DNA of 64,000 nt from Pedobacter deserti (GTDB lineage: Bacteria; Bacteroidota; Bacteroidia; Sphingobacteriales; Sphingobacteriaceae), in the NCBI RefSeq assembly GCF_024436415.1, contig NZ_JAFMZQ010000001.1, positions 1,984,001 to 2,048,000 on the forward strand, given 5' to 3'. Below the pieces are notes generated by a model that was given only the letters and a program-made list of their open reading frames with translations, did no database searches and was not told where the DNA came from. Positions 8,969-18,481 of the stretch are shown here, piece by piece. A program made the position numbers and the translations under genes. Positions within the stretch are counted from its first letter, which is position 1; each line of letters opens with the position of its first letter.

Positions 8969-9965
8969 GCTTCAATTTATTGACAATTTTATCAATAACA
9001 ACATTTTCAGGAAGATTGTTCATGCAGGCCAAATCTCCGCGATAGCATGGCTTGTTTCCATAGACCGAGCAGGGGCGGCAGTACAGATCTAGCTGCACGG
9101 CATCATCCATGGATTGTCCGTAGCCCAAAAAGCCCGCGTAAGGATGTGTAGCGCCCCATACAGACACCACCGGAACACCCGCCAGCGAAGCCAGGTGCAT
9201 CCCGGAAGAGTCCATGCTGACCATAAGATCAAGGGTCTTCATGAATTCCAATTCTTCTTCCAGCGTTATCTTTCTCACCATTGAAGAGATGTTCGGGTGC
9301 TGGCCTGACCAGTCGCCGGCGATTTCCGCTTCCTCCGGCGTGCCCCCGAAAACGAAGATTTCATGACCCATGTCTGCAAGCGCGCAAACGACATGATACA
9401 TTTTATCCAGGGGATAAATTTTCTGAAGATGCTGAGCAAAGGGGCTAATGCCGATGCGTTTGGCTACCGCTGCAGCCCGCTTGCGAGGCGCTGGTATGTT
9501 CTTTAATTGAAAGGCGAAGCCCAGCTTCGCAAATACCTCAGCGTATCTGTTTACGGTAGGTTTTAAGGGTAGCAGTATTTTATGACGTTTTCTGGTCAGA
9601 CGTTTCTTTTCCGCTCTTCCTTTGTCGACCACGGCGACTTTTACACCCGTGAGCGCAAATAAAATCCTTAGTAAGGTACTTCTAATGTTCTGATGCAGGT
9701 CGGCCACAGCAGTCACCCGGTACATCCTTAATTCGAGAAATAGCCTGAAAATGCCCAACAGCCCTTTGTGCCGGTCCTTGGCATGGAAGTCGTGAAACGT
9801 AAGCCCCTCAATTGAACTGAAAAATGGCTTGTGCAGAGAGCGGCTTAGCATGACCAGTTCAGCCCCAGGGTAGTTATCCTTAAAGTCTTGGAGCACCGGT
9901 GCTACCATCGCAGCATCACCCATCGCAGATAGCCTGATAACCAGTATTTTTGGATTCCGGGCCAT
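8961..9965 (-). CDS. Glycosyltransferase family 9 (heptosyltransferase-like)
   Basis: GT9 family enzymes add heptose or a related sugar to lipopolysaccharide core on the inner face of the inner membrane. The N-terminus KILVIRLSAMGDAAMVAPVL is the GT-B acceptor-domain start with the conserved GD pair. The C-terminal donor-binding half has DSSGMHLASLAGVPVVSVWG followed by THPY, as in WaaC/WaaF. The C-terminal tail is cysteine-rich (YCRPCSVYGNKPC then a further Cys), as in several Bacteroidota homologues. 334 residues is normal. It follows DUF4254 by 2 bp, and DUF4254 genes are often next to GT9 genes in this phylum. Confidence 0.88.
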   Translation of the reverse strand: MARNPKILVIRLSAMGDAAMVAPVLQDFKDNYPGAELVMLSRSLHKPFFSSIEGLTFHDFHAKDRHKGLLGIFRLFLELRMYRVTAVADLHQNIRSTLLRILFALTGVKVAVVDKGRAEKKRLTRKRHKILLPLKPTVNRYAEVFAKLGFAFQLKNIPAPRKRAAAVAKRIGISPFAQHLQKIYPLDKMYHVVCALADMGHEIFVFGGTPEEAEIAGDWSGQHPNISSMVRKITLEEELEFMKTLDLMVSMDSSGMHLASLAGVPVVSVWGATHPYAGFLGYGQSMDDAVQLDLYCRPCSVYGNKPCYRGDLACMNNLPENVVIDKIVNKLKHV

Positions 9966-9967
9966 GC

Positions 9968-10570
9968 TTACCTGGCTTTATACAGCACCGGATTTAAGTT
10001 AGGGTCGTTATACATTTTCATCTGCCGGTACACCTTCATGTACTTATCACCGTTAGCGATGTCGCTAAGAAGCTCATCCAGACTAAGCGACAAGTCGGCA
10101 CGCTGCAGCAGCAATATGTCAAGTTTCTCTTTGCAACTTGCGATATGTTCATCAGATACACCAGTCCGAAGAGTTTCCTCCTCCATGTGATAGACTTTCA
10201 GCGCCAGAATAGAGAGGCGGTCTACCACCCAGGCGGGGCTCTCAGAGTTGATCTTCGCGTCTGGCTTTGGTACCACGGTTTTATATTCCTCCAGAAAATA
10301 GCTGTCGATATACTCAACCACATCCGTCCGCTGCTGATTAGAGGCATCGATCCGGCGTTTCCACTGCAGCCCCTCTACAGGATCAATTTCCGGGTTGCGC
10401 ACTACATCTTCCATATGCCACTGCGCGGTGTCTATCCAGCACTTCAGATACAACAAGTGCTCCAATGTACCCACCCGATAAGGATTTTCAATCGGCTTAT
10501 CGATATGGTCGTACACGTGATACTCATCGATCACCTCCTGGAAGATTCTATTGCAAAGCTCACTAATCAT
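9968..10570 (-). CDS. DUF4254 domain protein
   Basis: Helical protein of 200 residues and unknown function, recognised by MISELCNRIFQEVIDEYHV at the start and the central WHMEDVVRNPEIDPVEGLQW. I placed the start at the ATG at 10570: an upstream ATG at 10690 would add 40 residues unlike the family and overlap polX by 104 bp, whereas this one leaves a 16-bp gap. The family is restricted mainly to Bacteroidota. Its position directly in front of a GT9 gene suggests a part in envelope glycan assembly, which is inference from context only. Confidence 0.85.
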   Translation of the reverse strand: MISELCNRIFQEVIDEYHVYDHIDKPIENPYRVGTLEHLLYLKCWIDTAQWHMEDVVRNPEIDPVEGLQWKRRIDASNQQRTDVVEYIDSYFLEEYKTVVPKPDAKINSESPAWVVDRLSILALKVYHMEEETLRTGVSDEHIASCKEKLDILLLQRADLSLSLDELLSDIANGDKYMKVYRQMKMYNDPNLNPVLYKAR

Positions 10571-10586
10571 CCGGTAAAGGTAAGCA

Positions 10587-12266
10587 TTAGGAATTTTTAT
10601 TACTGAAGTATTGAGATATTTCCTCGCGCGATAAAGCGTTGAGACAAGCGCTGGCATGCAGACCGCCTTTGCGGGCAACAAGTACACCATAGCGCATATC
10701 GTTTAGCTTTTCGGCACGGTGGGCATCAGGATTAATGGAAAGCATGACCCCTTTTTCCAGAGCATAGCGGTGCCACCTCCAGTCCAGGTCCAGGCGCAGC
10801 GGATTGGAATTAACCTCTATGGCAACGCCATTAGCCGCACAGGCGTCGATCACCTTACGATAGTCAATATCATAACCCTTCCGGCTAAGGAGCAGTCGCC
10901 CCGTAGGATGCCCCAGTATCGTCGTGTACGGGTTTTCAACTGCTTTCACCAAACGCGCGGTGGCTTTATCGCTATCCATGCGCAGGTTACTGTGCACAGA
11001 GGCCACTACGAAGTCGAACCGCTTAAGGATCTCTTCAGCATAGTCGAGCGAACCGTCGTACAAAATGTCACTTTCGATGCCTTTAAATATCCGGAATGGC
11101 GCCAGCTGTGCATTCAGGGAATCAATTTCCCTATGCTGCGCCTCAATACGCAGTTCATTAAGTCCATTAGCGTATACGGCCGACTTAGAATGATCGCAGA
11201 TGCCGAAATATTCCAGTTGCAAATGATCACGGCAGTACAGCGCCATCTCCTCAAGCGTATTTACACCGTCGCTCCAGGTAGAGTGGTTGTGCAGGCATCC
11301 TTTTAGATCAGACAGCATGATCAGTTCCGGCATATTGCCCGATCTGGCCAGATCAGTTTCGCCTAATCCCTCACGGAGCTCCGGTTCAATAAAAGCCAAC
11401 CCCGCAGTCCGGTAGATCGCTTCTTCACTATCAAAGGGCCCGGAACCGGCCAGGGCCAGAATCTCATCGGTATGTGCAGTACTTCCTGTATGCCTGAACC
11501 ATTCCAGATAGAATTCGTCGCGCGGAACAACATGAAGGATAATATTAAGTCCGAAAGGGCTCGTACCACTGATTGTCCCCTCGGGTTGAACCTGCAAGAC
11601 CAGCGGTTCGAATTCAGCTATCCTGGCTATCAGTTCGGCCGGGTGGTTTACACCGACAACCAGTTCGAGCTCCTCAACAACCTCCACACAGCGCCTGAAA
11701 GCACTTGCTATACCCAACAGGGGTTCGCCACTGATGCCGTTAAGCCATACCGCGAGGTCTTCATAAAGCTTGGCGGCAAGCGGCTCGGCCTGAGCATAAA
11801 GGAACTTTCCATGCGAAGCCATTTGGAACTCAAGAACCTTTTTAATTTCTTCCTGCGTCTTTAATCCGAAACCTTTAGCTTCTATCAGCCGGTTTTCGTT
11901 GCAGGCATAGTACAGTTCTCCGATATTTTCGATGCCCAGGGTCTTCCAAATGATGAGAACCTTTTTAGGTCCGATCCCTTTTACCGACAGCATTTCCACC
12001 ACACCCTCCGGTGTATCCCTGAGCAGTTGCTCCAGATCGTTGATTTTTCCGCTTTGCAGAAGCTCCCAGATTTTACCTGATGTGCTTTTGCCGAGTCCGT
12101 CTATCCGGGCCATTTCATCCAGGCTTTTATCCTTAAGCACATAAGGAAGCTTATCAACCTTAAACGCGGCATTTGCCACAGTCTTAACCTTAAAAGAGTT
12201 CTCGCCGTGCAGCTCCATCAGCTGTGCAAGCAATTTGAGTGTCCGCGAAATGGCCTTATTCTCCAT
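10587..12266 (-). CDS. polX: PolX-like DNA polymerase/PHP protein with degenerate polymerase site
   Basis: Bacterial PolX proteins join a family X polymerase to a PHP domain with 3'-5' exonuclease or AP endonuclease activity. Residues 1-145 hold helix-hairpin-helix segments (IDGLGKSTSG near 55, VKGIGPKKV near 95). Residues about 150-310 match the polymerase palm, but the usual RRG...GDID reads RRCVEVVEELE, so the two aspartates are Glu199 and Glu201, and the third aspartate strand (normally VDLRVVP) reads IILHVVP with Ile243. The PHP domain from about 320 is intact: CLHNHSTWSDG with His326 and His328, ICDHS with His359, then SVHSN and EVNSNP. It is probably a PHP nuclease with an inactive polymerase half. 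559 residues is normal. Confidence 0.88.
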   Translation of the reverse strand: MENKAISRTLKLLAQLMELHGENSFKVKTVANAAFKVDKLPYVLKDKSLDEMARIDGLGKSTSGKIWELLQSGKINDLEQLLRDTPEGVVEMLSVKGIGPKKVLIIWKTLGIENIGELYYACNENRLIEAKGFGLKTQEEIKKVLEFQMASHGKFLYAQAEPLAAKLYEDLAVWLNGISGEPLLGIASAFRRCVEVVEELELVVGVNHPAELIARIAEFEPLVLQVQPEGTISGTSPFGLNIILHVVPRDEFYLEWFRHTGSTAHTDEILALAGSGPFDSEEAIYRTAGLAFIEPELREGLGETDLARSGNMPELIMLSDLKGCLHNHSTWSDGVNTLEEMALYCRDHLQLEYFGICDHSKSAVYANGLNELRIEAQHREIDSLNAQLAPFRIFKGIESDILYDGSLDYAEEILKRFDFVVASVHSNLRMDSDKATARLVKAVENPYTTILGHPTGRLLLSRKGYDIDYRKVIDACAANGVAIEVNSNPLRLDLDWRWHRYALEKGVMLSINPDAHRAEKLNDMRYGVLVARKGGLHASACLNALSREEISQYFSNKNS

Positions 12267-12281
12267 ATAGGAAACAAAAAA

Positions 12282-14051
12282 TTATTGAATAAATATATGG
12301 AATGGTAAGCGCGTTTGGACGCCGGTTTTTGATAATGCTGATTTAAGCTTTTGATAAACAGTGTAGTGCTCGCCCAGTTCGCGTTCCGCAAAATAGGCCT
12401 TAACTTTATCTGTGCCGCCATCCATCAATGATTTGATCGGACTAAGCATTTCAGGATATTCCACAACCCGGTATTCCTTGAGGTTTGCCTTCTTAGCAGC
12501 TGCAGCAATGGCCTCGTTAAAACTTCCTGTGCGGTCGGCCAGACCAATCTTTACGGCGTCGGTACCCACCCAAACGCGTCCGCCGGCAATGCTGTCTACA
12601 TAAGATTTGCTCTTTTTACGTCCCTCTGCAACCCTGCTCAGGAAACTGTCGTATACCCGGTTCACGTCGTTTTGCACAATAAGACGCTCACCCGATGTCA
12701 TCGGCCTTTCCATGCTCATAATATCTGCATATTTACCGGTTTTAACCCCGTCGAAAGTAATGCCCAGCTTGTTGTTAAGCAGATTTTGAAGGTTAGGGAT
12801 AACGCCGAAGACGCCGATGGAACCTGTTATGGTGTTCGGCTGCACAAAAATAGAATCTGCAGCACAGGCAATATAGTATCCGCCCGAAGCTGCAACGTCA
12901 CCAAAAGAAGCGATCACAGGCTTCACTTTCCTGGCAAGCAGGACTTCGCGCCAGATCACGTCGGATGCCAGGGCACTTCCACCGGGGGAATTAACCCTCA
13001 AAACGATGGCATGAACCATAGAATCCGTTCGTGCTTTTCTGATTGCCCTGGAAAGCCGCTCAGATCCGATCTCTTCATTAGACCCCTCGCCGCCCATGAT
13101 ATCTCCGTTTGCGTAAATTACTGCTACCCGTTTTTTACCAGCCCCAGTCTCCGCTTTCGCGTTTTTGGCATACTCATTTATGGTAATGGTGTTTAAATCC
13201 TTGTCTTTTTCTTTACCGCTAAGCGTTCTTAATTCATCAAGCACTTCGTCCTTATATTTCAGCCCGTCTACCAGTTTAGCGCTCAGCGCATCGGAAGGCT
13301 GCTGAATCTTATAGTTGTCGGCCATATCATGCAGATCGGCTACTGCTATTTTTCTTGCAGACCCGATCCCCTGGAGGAAGGTATTATAAAGGCCATTAAG
13401 ATAAGCGGATACCTGTTCGCGGTTTTTGTCGCTCATGCCTTCGGCCATGAAGGGCTCTACAGCGCTTTTATAGCTGCCCACACGAACAATCTGCGCCTCG
13501 ATACCAAGCTTATCCAGTGCACCTTTAAAAAACATGATCTTACTGCTAAACCCCTTCAGCTCCAGTGCACCTTGCGGATTAAGGTATACTTTATCGGCCA
13601 CCGAGGCTACGTAAAAGGCATTTTGGGTGTAAACTTCGCTGTAAGCAATTACTTTTTTACCGCTCTTCCTAAAGTCAGCCAGCGCATCGCGAATCTCCTT
13701 AAGCGTCGCAAACCCCGCCTGGGGCATACTTGCGCTAACGTAAACACATTCAATCCGGTCATCATCCTTCGCCTTTTTTAAGGCCTTAATAATATCGTAG
13801 AAACCTATGCGTTTTTCGCCGTCGGTACCAATAATCGGGAGATTGGCAAAAGCATCACTCGGCGTACGCTCCAGAATCTGTTGATCGAGGTTTAAATACA
13901 AAACTGTATTGTTGTCGACCACCGATACACTCTCATCGTCCAGCGTAGATACCAGACCGATAAAAAGACCCAAAGCAATGGCAAATAGTATTGCGCCTGA
14001 AATGGCCACGCCAACGATGGTTGCAAAAACGTACTTAAAAAATTCTCTCAT
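12282..14051 (-). CDS. sppA: Signal peptide peptidase SppA, 67K type
   Basis: Membrane-bound Ser/Lys peptidase that degrades cleaved signal peptides. One transmembrane helix lies at about residues 9-35. The protein has two tandem Clp-like domains. The general base is Lys195 in VGSYKSAVEPF in the N-terminal domain and the nucleophile is Ser389 in GDVAASGGYY in the C-terminal domain, the same split arrangement as in E. coli SppA. 589 residues is typical of the long form. It is the first gene of a minus-strand run (sppA-polX-DUF4254-GT9-sixA) with gaps of 15, 16, 2 and -8 bp. Its start faces folK across 56 bp. Confidence 0.93.
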   Translation of the reverse strand: MREFFKYVFATIVGVAISGAILFAIALGLFIGLVSTLDDESVSVVDNNTVLYLNLDQQILERTPSDAFANLPIIGTDGEKRIGFYDIIKALKKAKDDDRIECVYVSASMPQAGFATLKEIRDALADFRKSGKKVIAYSEVYTQNAFYVASVADKVYLNPQGALELKGFSSKIMFFKGALDKLGIEAQIVRVGSYKSAVEPFMAEGMSDKNREQVSAYLNGLYNTFLQGIGSARKIAVADLHDMADNYKIQQPSDALSAKLVDGLKYKDEVLDELRTLSGKEKDKDLNTITINEYAKNAKAETGAGKKRVAVIYANGDIMGGEGSNEEIGSERLSRAIRKARTDSMVHAIVLRVNSPGGSALASDVIWREVLLARKVKPVIASFGDVAASGGYYIACAADSIFVQPNTITGSIGVFGVIPNLQNLLNNKLGITFDGVKTGKYADIMSMERPMTSGERLIVQNDVNRVYDSFLSRVAEGRKKSKSYVDSIAGGRVWVGTDAVKIGLADRTGSFNEAIAAAAKKANLKEYRVVEYPEMLSPIKSLMDGGTDKVKAYFAERELGEHYTVYQKLKSALSKTGVQTRLPFHIFIQ

Positions 14052-14107
14052 CTACTGGTTATATGTTTAATTTGTAAATATAAGTAAAATCGCCCTCAAG
14101 GGCTTGT

Positions 14108-14608
14108 ATGAAATTGGAGTCAGGAAATGTCTTTTTGTTACTTGGCAGTAACATGGGAGATAGGGAAAAGCTAATCGAAAATGCGCTGAAAAAGGTAGAA
14201 GAAACTATCGGTCGGGTGGTATCGCGTTCTGCTGTATATCATACTGCCGCCTGGGGCAAGGAAGATCAGGAGTCGTTTCTGAATATAGCCGTAGCGGTGA
14301 AGACCACACTTGCGCCGCTGGCTGTATTAGAAGCTGCGCTTCTCATTGAAGAAGAGCTGGGAAGGGTGAGGAAGGAGAAATGGGGAGCGAGGCTGATCGA
14401 TATCGATATCATTTTGTATGATAATGAGGTTGTTGATCTGCCCGGTCGCTTGCAAATCCCGCATCCGGAAATGCAAAGGCGGAGATTTGTACTCGAGCCC
14501 TTGTCTGAAATTGCCCCGCAACGCATGCACCCGGTGCTGAATAAGTCTGTCGCAGAATTATTACAGGGCCTGGGAGATAATTTGTCTGTGTCCCGGATTA
14601 ATTCATAG
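14108..14608 (+). CDS. folK: 2-amino-4-hydroxy-6-hydroxymethyldihydropteridine pyrophosphokinase
   Basis: Transfers pyrophosphate from ATP to hydroxymethyl-dihydropterin in folate synthesis. Family signs are VFLLLGSNMGDRE at residues 8-20, the bulge SAVYHTAAWG, FLNIAVAV, and the magnesium-binding segment KWGARLIDIDIILYD with its two aspartates, then IPHPEMQRRRFVLEPL. 166 residues is normal. It is divergent from sppA and followed after 2-8 bp by a small Hpt gene on the same strand. Confidence 0.94.
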   Translation: MKLESGNVFLLLGSNMGDREKLIENALKKVEETIGRVVSRSAVYHTAAWGKEDQESFLNIAVAVKTTLAPLAVLEAALLIEEELGRVRKEKWGARLIDIDIILYDNEVVDLPGRLQIPHPEMQRRRFVLEPLSEIAPQRMHPVLNKSVAELLQGLGDNLSVSRINS

Positions 14609-14616
14609 TTTTGTAT

Positions 14617-14994
14617 ATGATTGATGCGCAAAAGAATAACGAACCCCTTGATCTTTCCTATTTACGGGAAATGGCGGGCGACAGCCCTGAATTCATTATA
14701 GAAATGATCGATCTCTTTAAGCAGCAGACGCCCGCTTACATCGAAGAATTGCAGAGCGCTGTGGCCGCTAAAGACTGGTCGAGGGTAGCGGCTAGTGCAC
14801 ATAAAATTAAACCTACCTTTACCTATGTAGGACGGGCCGACGCCAAAACATATATGCAGTGGATTGAGACCAGCGCAAAAGAAGGCTCAGATCTTGACCG
14901 CCTTCCTGCCGCTATACAGGAAATCTCCGCGTTCACAGAAATCTTATACGTGCAGCTTGACCAGGCAAGAAGCGAGATGCAGCGTCAGTTGTAG
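14617..14994 (+). CDS. Histidine phosphotransfer (Hpt) domain protein
   Basis: Stand-alone Hpt protein of 125 residues, a carrier of phosphate between histidine kinase receiver domains and response regulators. The phosphorylatable His lies in AASAHKIKPTFTYVG, the counterpart of AHxLKGxxxxxG; Gly after Lys is replaced by Pro. The rest is an amphipathic four-helix pattern. I start it at the ATG at 14617; a TTG two codons earlier is possible. No kinase or response regulator is adjacent, so its partners are unknown. The stop lies 2 bp from the stop of the convergent pssA. Confidence 0.8.
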   Translation: MIDAQKNNEPLDLSYLREMAGDSPEFIIEMIDLFKQQTPAYIEELQSAVAAKDWSRVAASAHKIKPTFTYVGRADAKTYMQWIETSAKEGSDLDRLPAAIQEISAFTEILYVQLDQARSEMQRQL

Positions 14995-14996
14995 GA

Positions 14997-15674
14997 TCAG
15001 GCCTTTCTGAAGTGCAGTATCGACGAAGCAATGTAGAGCAGCAGTATAAAAGGAACCGCCACAAATTGTAAAGCCACAATCAGGATAGCAGACACCAGCA
15101 GGAATATATACTTTATCTTATTTGCCTCCCATTGCGTGGAACTGAATTTCAGGGAAAAGATCCTGATTTCGCTAACCAACAGCCAGCTTAGCACAGCAGT
15201 AAGGCCCAGAAGCAGTAGCGTTGAGCCGGTGACCTCCGGGTAGTCCCGCCCGATAAAAGGCAGGGAGACCACAAATAAAGTGTTCATAGGCGTATTCAGG
15301 CCTATAAAATCTTCCGTCTGCCTGGTATCTATATTGAACTTAGCCAGCCTCAAGGCAGAAAATATCGTGATCATAAAACCCAGGTAGGGCACATACGCAC
15401 TCGTAAAGTCACTCTCCTTAAGCAACATGTACATGACAACACCGGGGAGAAAGCCGAAGCTTACCATGTCGGCCAGAGAATCCAGTTCTTTCCCGATGGC
15501 CGACTTCACATGGAGCAATCGTGCCGCCATCCCGTCGAAGAAATCGAACAGGCCTGACAGCAGCACGAAATATGCGGCTGTTTCCAGCGCGCCGTTAAAG
15601 GCATAAATAATCCCGATGCAGCCTGAGAAAAGATTTGCACAGGTAATTGCATTCGGGATGTATTTTTTTATCAT
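14997..15674 (-). CDS. pssA: CDP-diacylglycerol-serine O-phosphatidyltransferase
   Basis: Integral membrane enzyme that makes phosphatidylserine, precursor of phosphatidylethanolamine. The CDP-alcohol phosphotransferase signature DGx2ARx8Gx3Dx3D is complete, from DGMAARLLHV through GKELDSLAD near residues 46-68. Several hydrophobic helices follow, including two long ones at the C-terminus. 225 residues is normal. It begins 6 bp after the rho stop codon and is probably cotranscribed with rho. Confidence 0.92.
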   Translation of the reverse strand: MIKKYIPNAITCANLFSGCIGIIYAFNGALETAAYFVLLSGLFDFFDGMAARLLHVKSAIGKELDSLADMVSFGFLPGVVMYMLLKESDFTSAYVPYLGFMITIFSALRLAKFNIDTRQTEDFIGLNTPMNTLFVVSLPFIGRDYPEVTGSTLLLLGLTAVLSWLLVSEIRIFSLKFSSTQWEANKIKYIFLLVSAILIVALQFVAVPFILLLYIASSILHFRKA

Positions 15675-15680
15675 TCAGCC

Positions 15681-17351
15681 TTAGCTATTCATGGAAATAA
15701 GGAACTCCTCGTTGCTCTTTGTACCGCGAATCTGCTGCTGCACAAACTCCATAGCTTCCTGTGAATTCATGTCGGCCAGGTGGTTACGCAAAATCCAAAC
15801 TCGTTGTAATGTATCTCTGTCATGCAGCAGGTCGTCGCGTCTTGTGCTCGATGCGGTAATATCCACAGCAGGGAAAATACGCTTGTTCGATAATTTACGA
15901 TCCAGTTGAAGTTCCATGTTACCGGTACCTTTGAATTCCTCAAAGATAACCTCATCCATTTTGGAACCGGTATCGGTAAGCGCAGTAGCCAGTATGGTTA
16001 GCGATCCGCCTTTTTCGATATTTCTTGCTGCACCAAAGAAGCGCTTAGGCTTATGCAAAGCGTTCGCGTCTACACCACCAGACAAAATCTTACCCGAAGC
16101 AGGAGCGGTGGTATTGTAAGCACGCGCCAGCCTGGTGATCGAGTCGAGCAGAATGACCACATCATGACCGCATTCAACCAGACGCTTAGCTTTCTCCAGA
16201 ACAATGTTCGCAATCTTAACGTGCCTGTCGGCCGGTTCATCAAAAGTTGACGCAATCACCTCCGCACGTACACTGCGCGCCATGTCGGTAACCTCTTCCG
16301 GACGCTCATCTATCAATAAGATGATAAGATACACCTCTGGGTGGTTCTTCGCAATGGCGTTGGCAACCTCTTTAAGCAAATTGGTCTTACCCGTTTTTGG
16401 CTGCGCCACGATAAGTCCGCGCTGCCCTTTACCTATTGGTGTAAAGAGGTCTATAATCCGGGTAGAATAGTTGTTGGTCTCGGTAAACAGGTTCAGTCGC
16501 TCAGTTGGGAACAAAGGCGTCAGATAGTCAAAAGGTACACGATCCCTCACATCAGCAGGAAGGCGTCCGTTGATGGTCTCAACCCGGACGAGAGGAAAAT
16601 ACTTCTCACCCTCTTTTGGCGGACGGATGCTGCCTTTTACAGTATCACCGGTTTTTAAGCCGAATAGCTTTATCTGCGATTGAGATACATATATATCATC
16701 AGGAGACGACAGATAGTTATAATCGGCAGATCTCAGGAAGCCATAGCCATCAGGCATAATTTCCAATACGCCCTCATTGGTAATGGTATTATCAAAATCC
16801 AGGTTCGAGTAGCTGTTCTCGATCTGTTTGGAGGTATTGTTTCCTGGCTGACCTTTAGGTTTGTTGCCGTCTTTATTCGGGTTTGGCTTTTTTTCAGGTG
16901 CTGCCGCGCGGTTTACTTCAGTTGCAGGTTCAGCAGTCTTGTCAACTGCGACTTCCGCTCTCGGCATTTCAAGTGCGTCACCGGCTGCAGATCCATCCAT
17001 TGCAGCAGCAGGTTCTGCAACACGTTCGGCCGCAACAGGTGCTTTCTGTTCTTCAAATAAAGATGCGTTGTTGAAAGGCCTGGTTTTCGGACCGTCCTCA
17101 TCCTTGTTTATGCGGATTCTCTTCCGGGCAGGCTTCTCCGCCAAAGCCTCGCCAGATGCCGCAGCTTTTACAGGTTTGCTTGCAGGAACCCTTTCCTGTT
17201 TGTCGCTTCCAGATTCCTGTTCAGATATCTGGGCAATGATTTCAACCAGCTCCGCTTTTCGAAGCTCCTCAGCGTTAAGAATACCTTTTGATTTTGCAAT
17301 CTCACGCAATTCAGCCGTGAGTTTTTCGTTTAATTCCGTTTTGTTAAACAT
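15681..17351 (-). CDS. rho: Transcription termination factor Rho with long N-terminal insertion
   Basis: Hexameric RNA-dependent ATPase that ends transcription of untranslated RNA. Residues 1-45 are the Rho N-terminal helical domain ([22 protein letters not shown]). Residues about 50-190 are a low-complexity insertion rich in Ala, Glu, Lys and Pro and ending in an Asn/Gly/Lys-rich patch. The primary RNA-binding cold-shock-like domain follows ([28 protein letters not shown]). The ATPase has Walker A QPKTGKT near residue 320 and Walker [16 protein letters not shown]. The total of 556 residues against about 420 in E. coli is explained by the insertion, which is common in Bacteroidota. Confidence 0.95.
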   Translation of the reverse strand: MFNKTELNEKLTAELREIAKSKGILNAEELRKAELVEIIAQISEQESGSDKQERVPASKPVKAAASGEALAEKPARKRIRINKDEDGPKTRPFNNASLFEEQKAPVAAERVAEPAAAMDGSAAGDALEMPRAEVAVDKTAEPATEVNRAAAPEKKPNPNKDGNKPKGQPGNNTSKQIENSYSNLDFDNTITNEGVLEIMPDGYGFLRSADYNYLSSPDDIYVSQSQIKLFGLKTGDTVKGSIRPPKEGEKYFPLVRVETINGRLPADVRDRVPFDYLTPLFPTERLNLFTETNNYSTRIIDLFTPIGKGQRGLIVAQPKTGKTNLLKEVANAIAKNHPEVYLIILLIDERPEEVTDMARSVRAEVIASTFDEPADRHVKIANIVLEKAKRLVECGHDVVILLDSITRLARAYNTTAPASGKILSGGVDANALHKPKRFFGAARNIEKGGSLTILATALTDTGSKMDEVIFEEFKGTGNMELQLDRKLSNKRIFPAVDITASSTRRDDLLHDRDTLQRVWILRNHLADMNSQEAMEFVQQQIRGTKSNEEFLISMNS

Positions 17352-17605
17352 TATGTAGTTGTCGAGAATTTTTTTCAGGGTTTACCAGCGAACAAGGCAG
17401 AAAATGCAGTTATTAAAAATTTTTGATAACAAGATTTTAATGAGATTTTCTGAATGCCCAGATAAACTTTTAGAGAATTATGGTGCAATTGTATGTATTT
17501 GTCGCCGAAACTCCAAGAAAAACTGAAAATAAATTCGGTGTAAAGTTCCGGTAAACTCCCGAAATAATTTCTAAAATCGACATCTTTGCGCAAAATAAGC
17601 AAGTG

Positions 17606-18436
17606 ATGAACAAGCAGCAACTCATTGAACAAATTAAAATCAAAAAGTCATTCTTATGCATAGGTTTGGATCCGGTTAAGGAAAACCTGCCGCCGCATTT
17701 GCTGAAATACGACAACCCTGTTCTGGAGTTTAACAAGCAAATCATCGACGCTACGAAAGACCTTTGCGTTGCCTATAAGCCCAATACAGCTTTTTACGAA
17801 TGTATGGGCTTAGTGGGTTGGCAGACGCTTATGCAGACCTGGGAATACATTCCAAAAGATGTATTAACCATTGCAGACGCCAAGCGGGGCGACATCGGGA
17901 ACACCTCTTCGATGTATGCCGAAGCATTTTTCAATCAGGATAAATCGGGAATGAGCTTTGATGCCGTTACGGTAGCCCCATATATGGGACATGATTCTGT
18001 AGGGCCATTCCTCAACTATAAAGACAAATGGGTCATCCTGCTGGCCCTAACTTCCAATGCAGGGCACAGCGATTTTCAGTTGCTTGAATCGCAAAATGGT
18101 AAATTTTATGAAGAAGTGATCCGCACTTCGGCCAGTTGGGGCGGGAGTGAGCAGATGATGTACGTGGTAGGAGCTACCCGGGGAGCAGAATTTGCTGCGG
18201 TTCGTAAACTGGCTCCCGATCACTTTTTACTCGTACCTGGCGTGGGTGCACAAGGCGGAAGCCTCAGCGAGGTGTGCAAGTATGGCCTTACGCCCGACTG
18301 TGGTTTGCTCGTAAACGCTGCCCGTTCCATCATCTATGCCGGCAAAGGGGAAGATTTCGCTGAGAAAGCCCGTGAAGAGGCGTTAAAACTTCAGCAGGAA
18401 ATGCAGCAAATCCTGGAGGCCGCTCAAATAAAGTAG
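17606..18436 (+). CDS. pyrF: Orotidine 5'-phosphate decarboxylase
   Basis: Last step of UMP synthesis. The catalytic Lys/Asp array is in [14 protein letters not shown] near residue 90, matching the longer type 2 form of the family (usual length 270-280; here 276). [14 protein letters not shown] at the start and [18 protein letters not shown] near the end are the phosphate-binding ends of the TIM barrel. I use the ATG at 17606; a GTG one codon earlier is possible. About 250 bp separate it from the divergent rho. CATCTTTG at 17581-17588 is one base off the -7 consensus but would leave a leader of only some 10 nt. Confidence 0.94.
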   Translation: MNKQQLIEQIKIKKSFLCIGLDPVKENLPPHLLKYDNPVLEFNKQIIDATKDLCVAYKPNTAFYECMGLVGWQTLMQTWEYIPKDVLTIADAKRGDIGNTSSMYAEAFFNQDKSGMSFDAVTVAPYMGHDSVGPFLNYKDKWVILLALTSNAGHSDFQLLESQNGKFYEEVIRTSASWGGSEQMMYVVGATRGAEFAAVRKLAPDHFLLVPGVGAQGGSLSEVCKYGLTPDCGLLVNAARSIIYAGKGEDFAEKAREEALKLQQEMQQILEAAQIK

Positions 18437-18481
18437 GCAGGCGGGTTGTTCCGAAACATGCAATTCGATTAAGTTCGCTGC

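Noticed and set aside
10571..10690. Longer N-terminus for the DUF4254 protein
   Set aside because: It would overlap polX by 104 bp and adds 40 residues before the family's usual start.
12672..13196. 174-codon plus-strand frame antisense to sppA
   Set aside because: The sppA frame has both catalytic residues and full length; the antisense translation has no recognisable feature.
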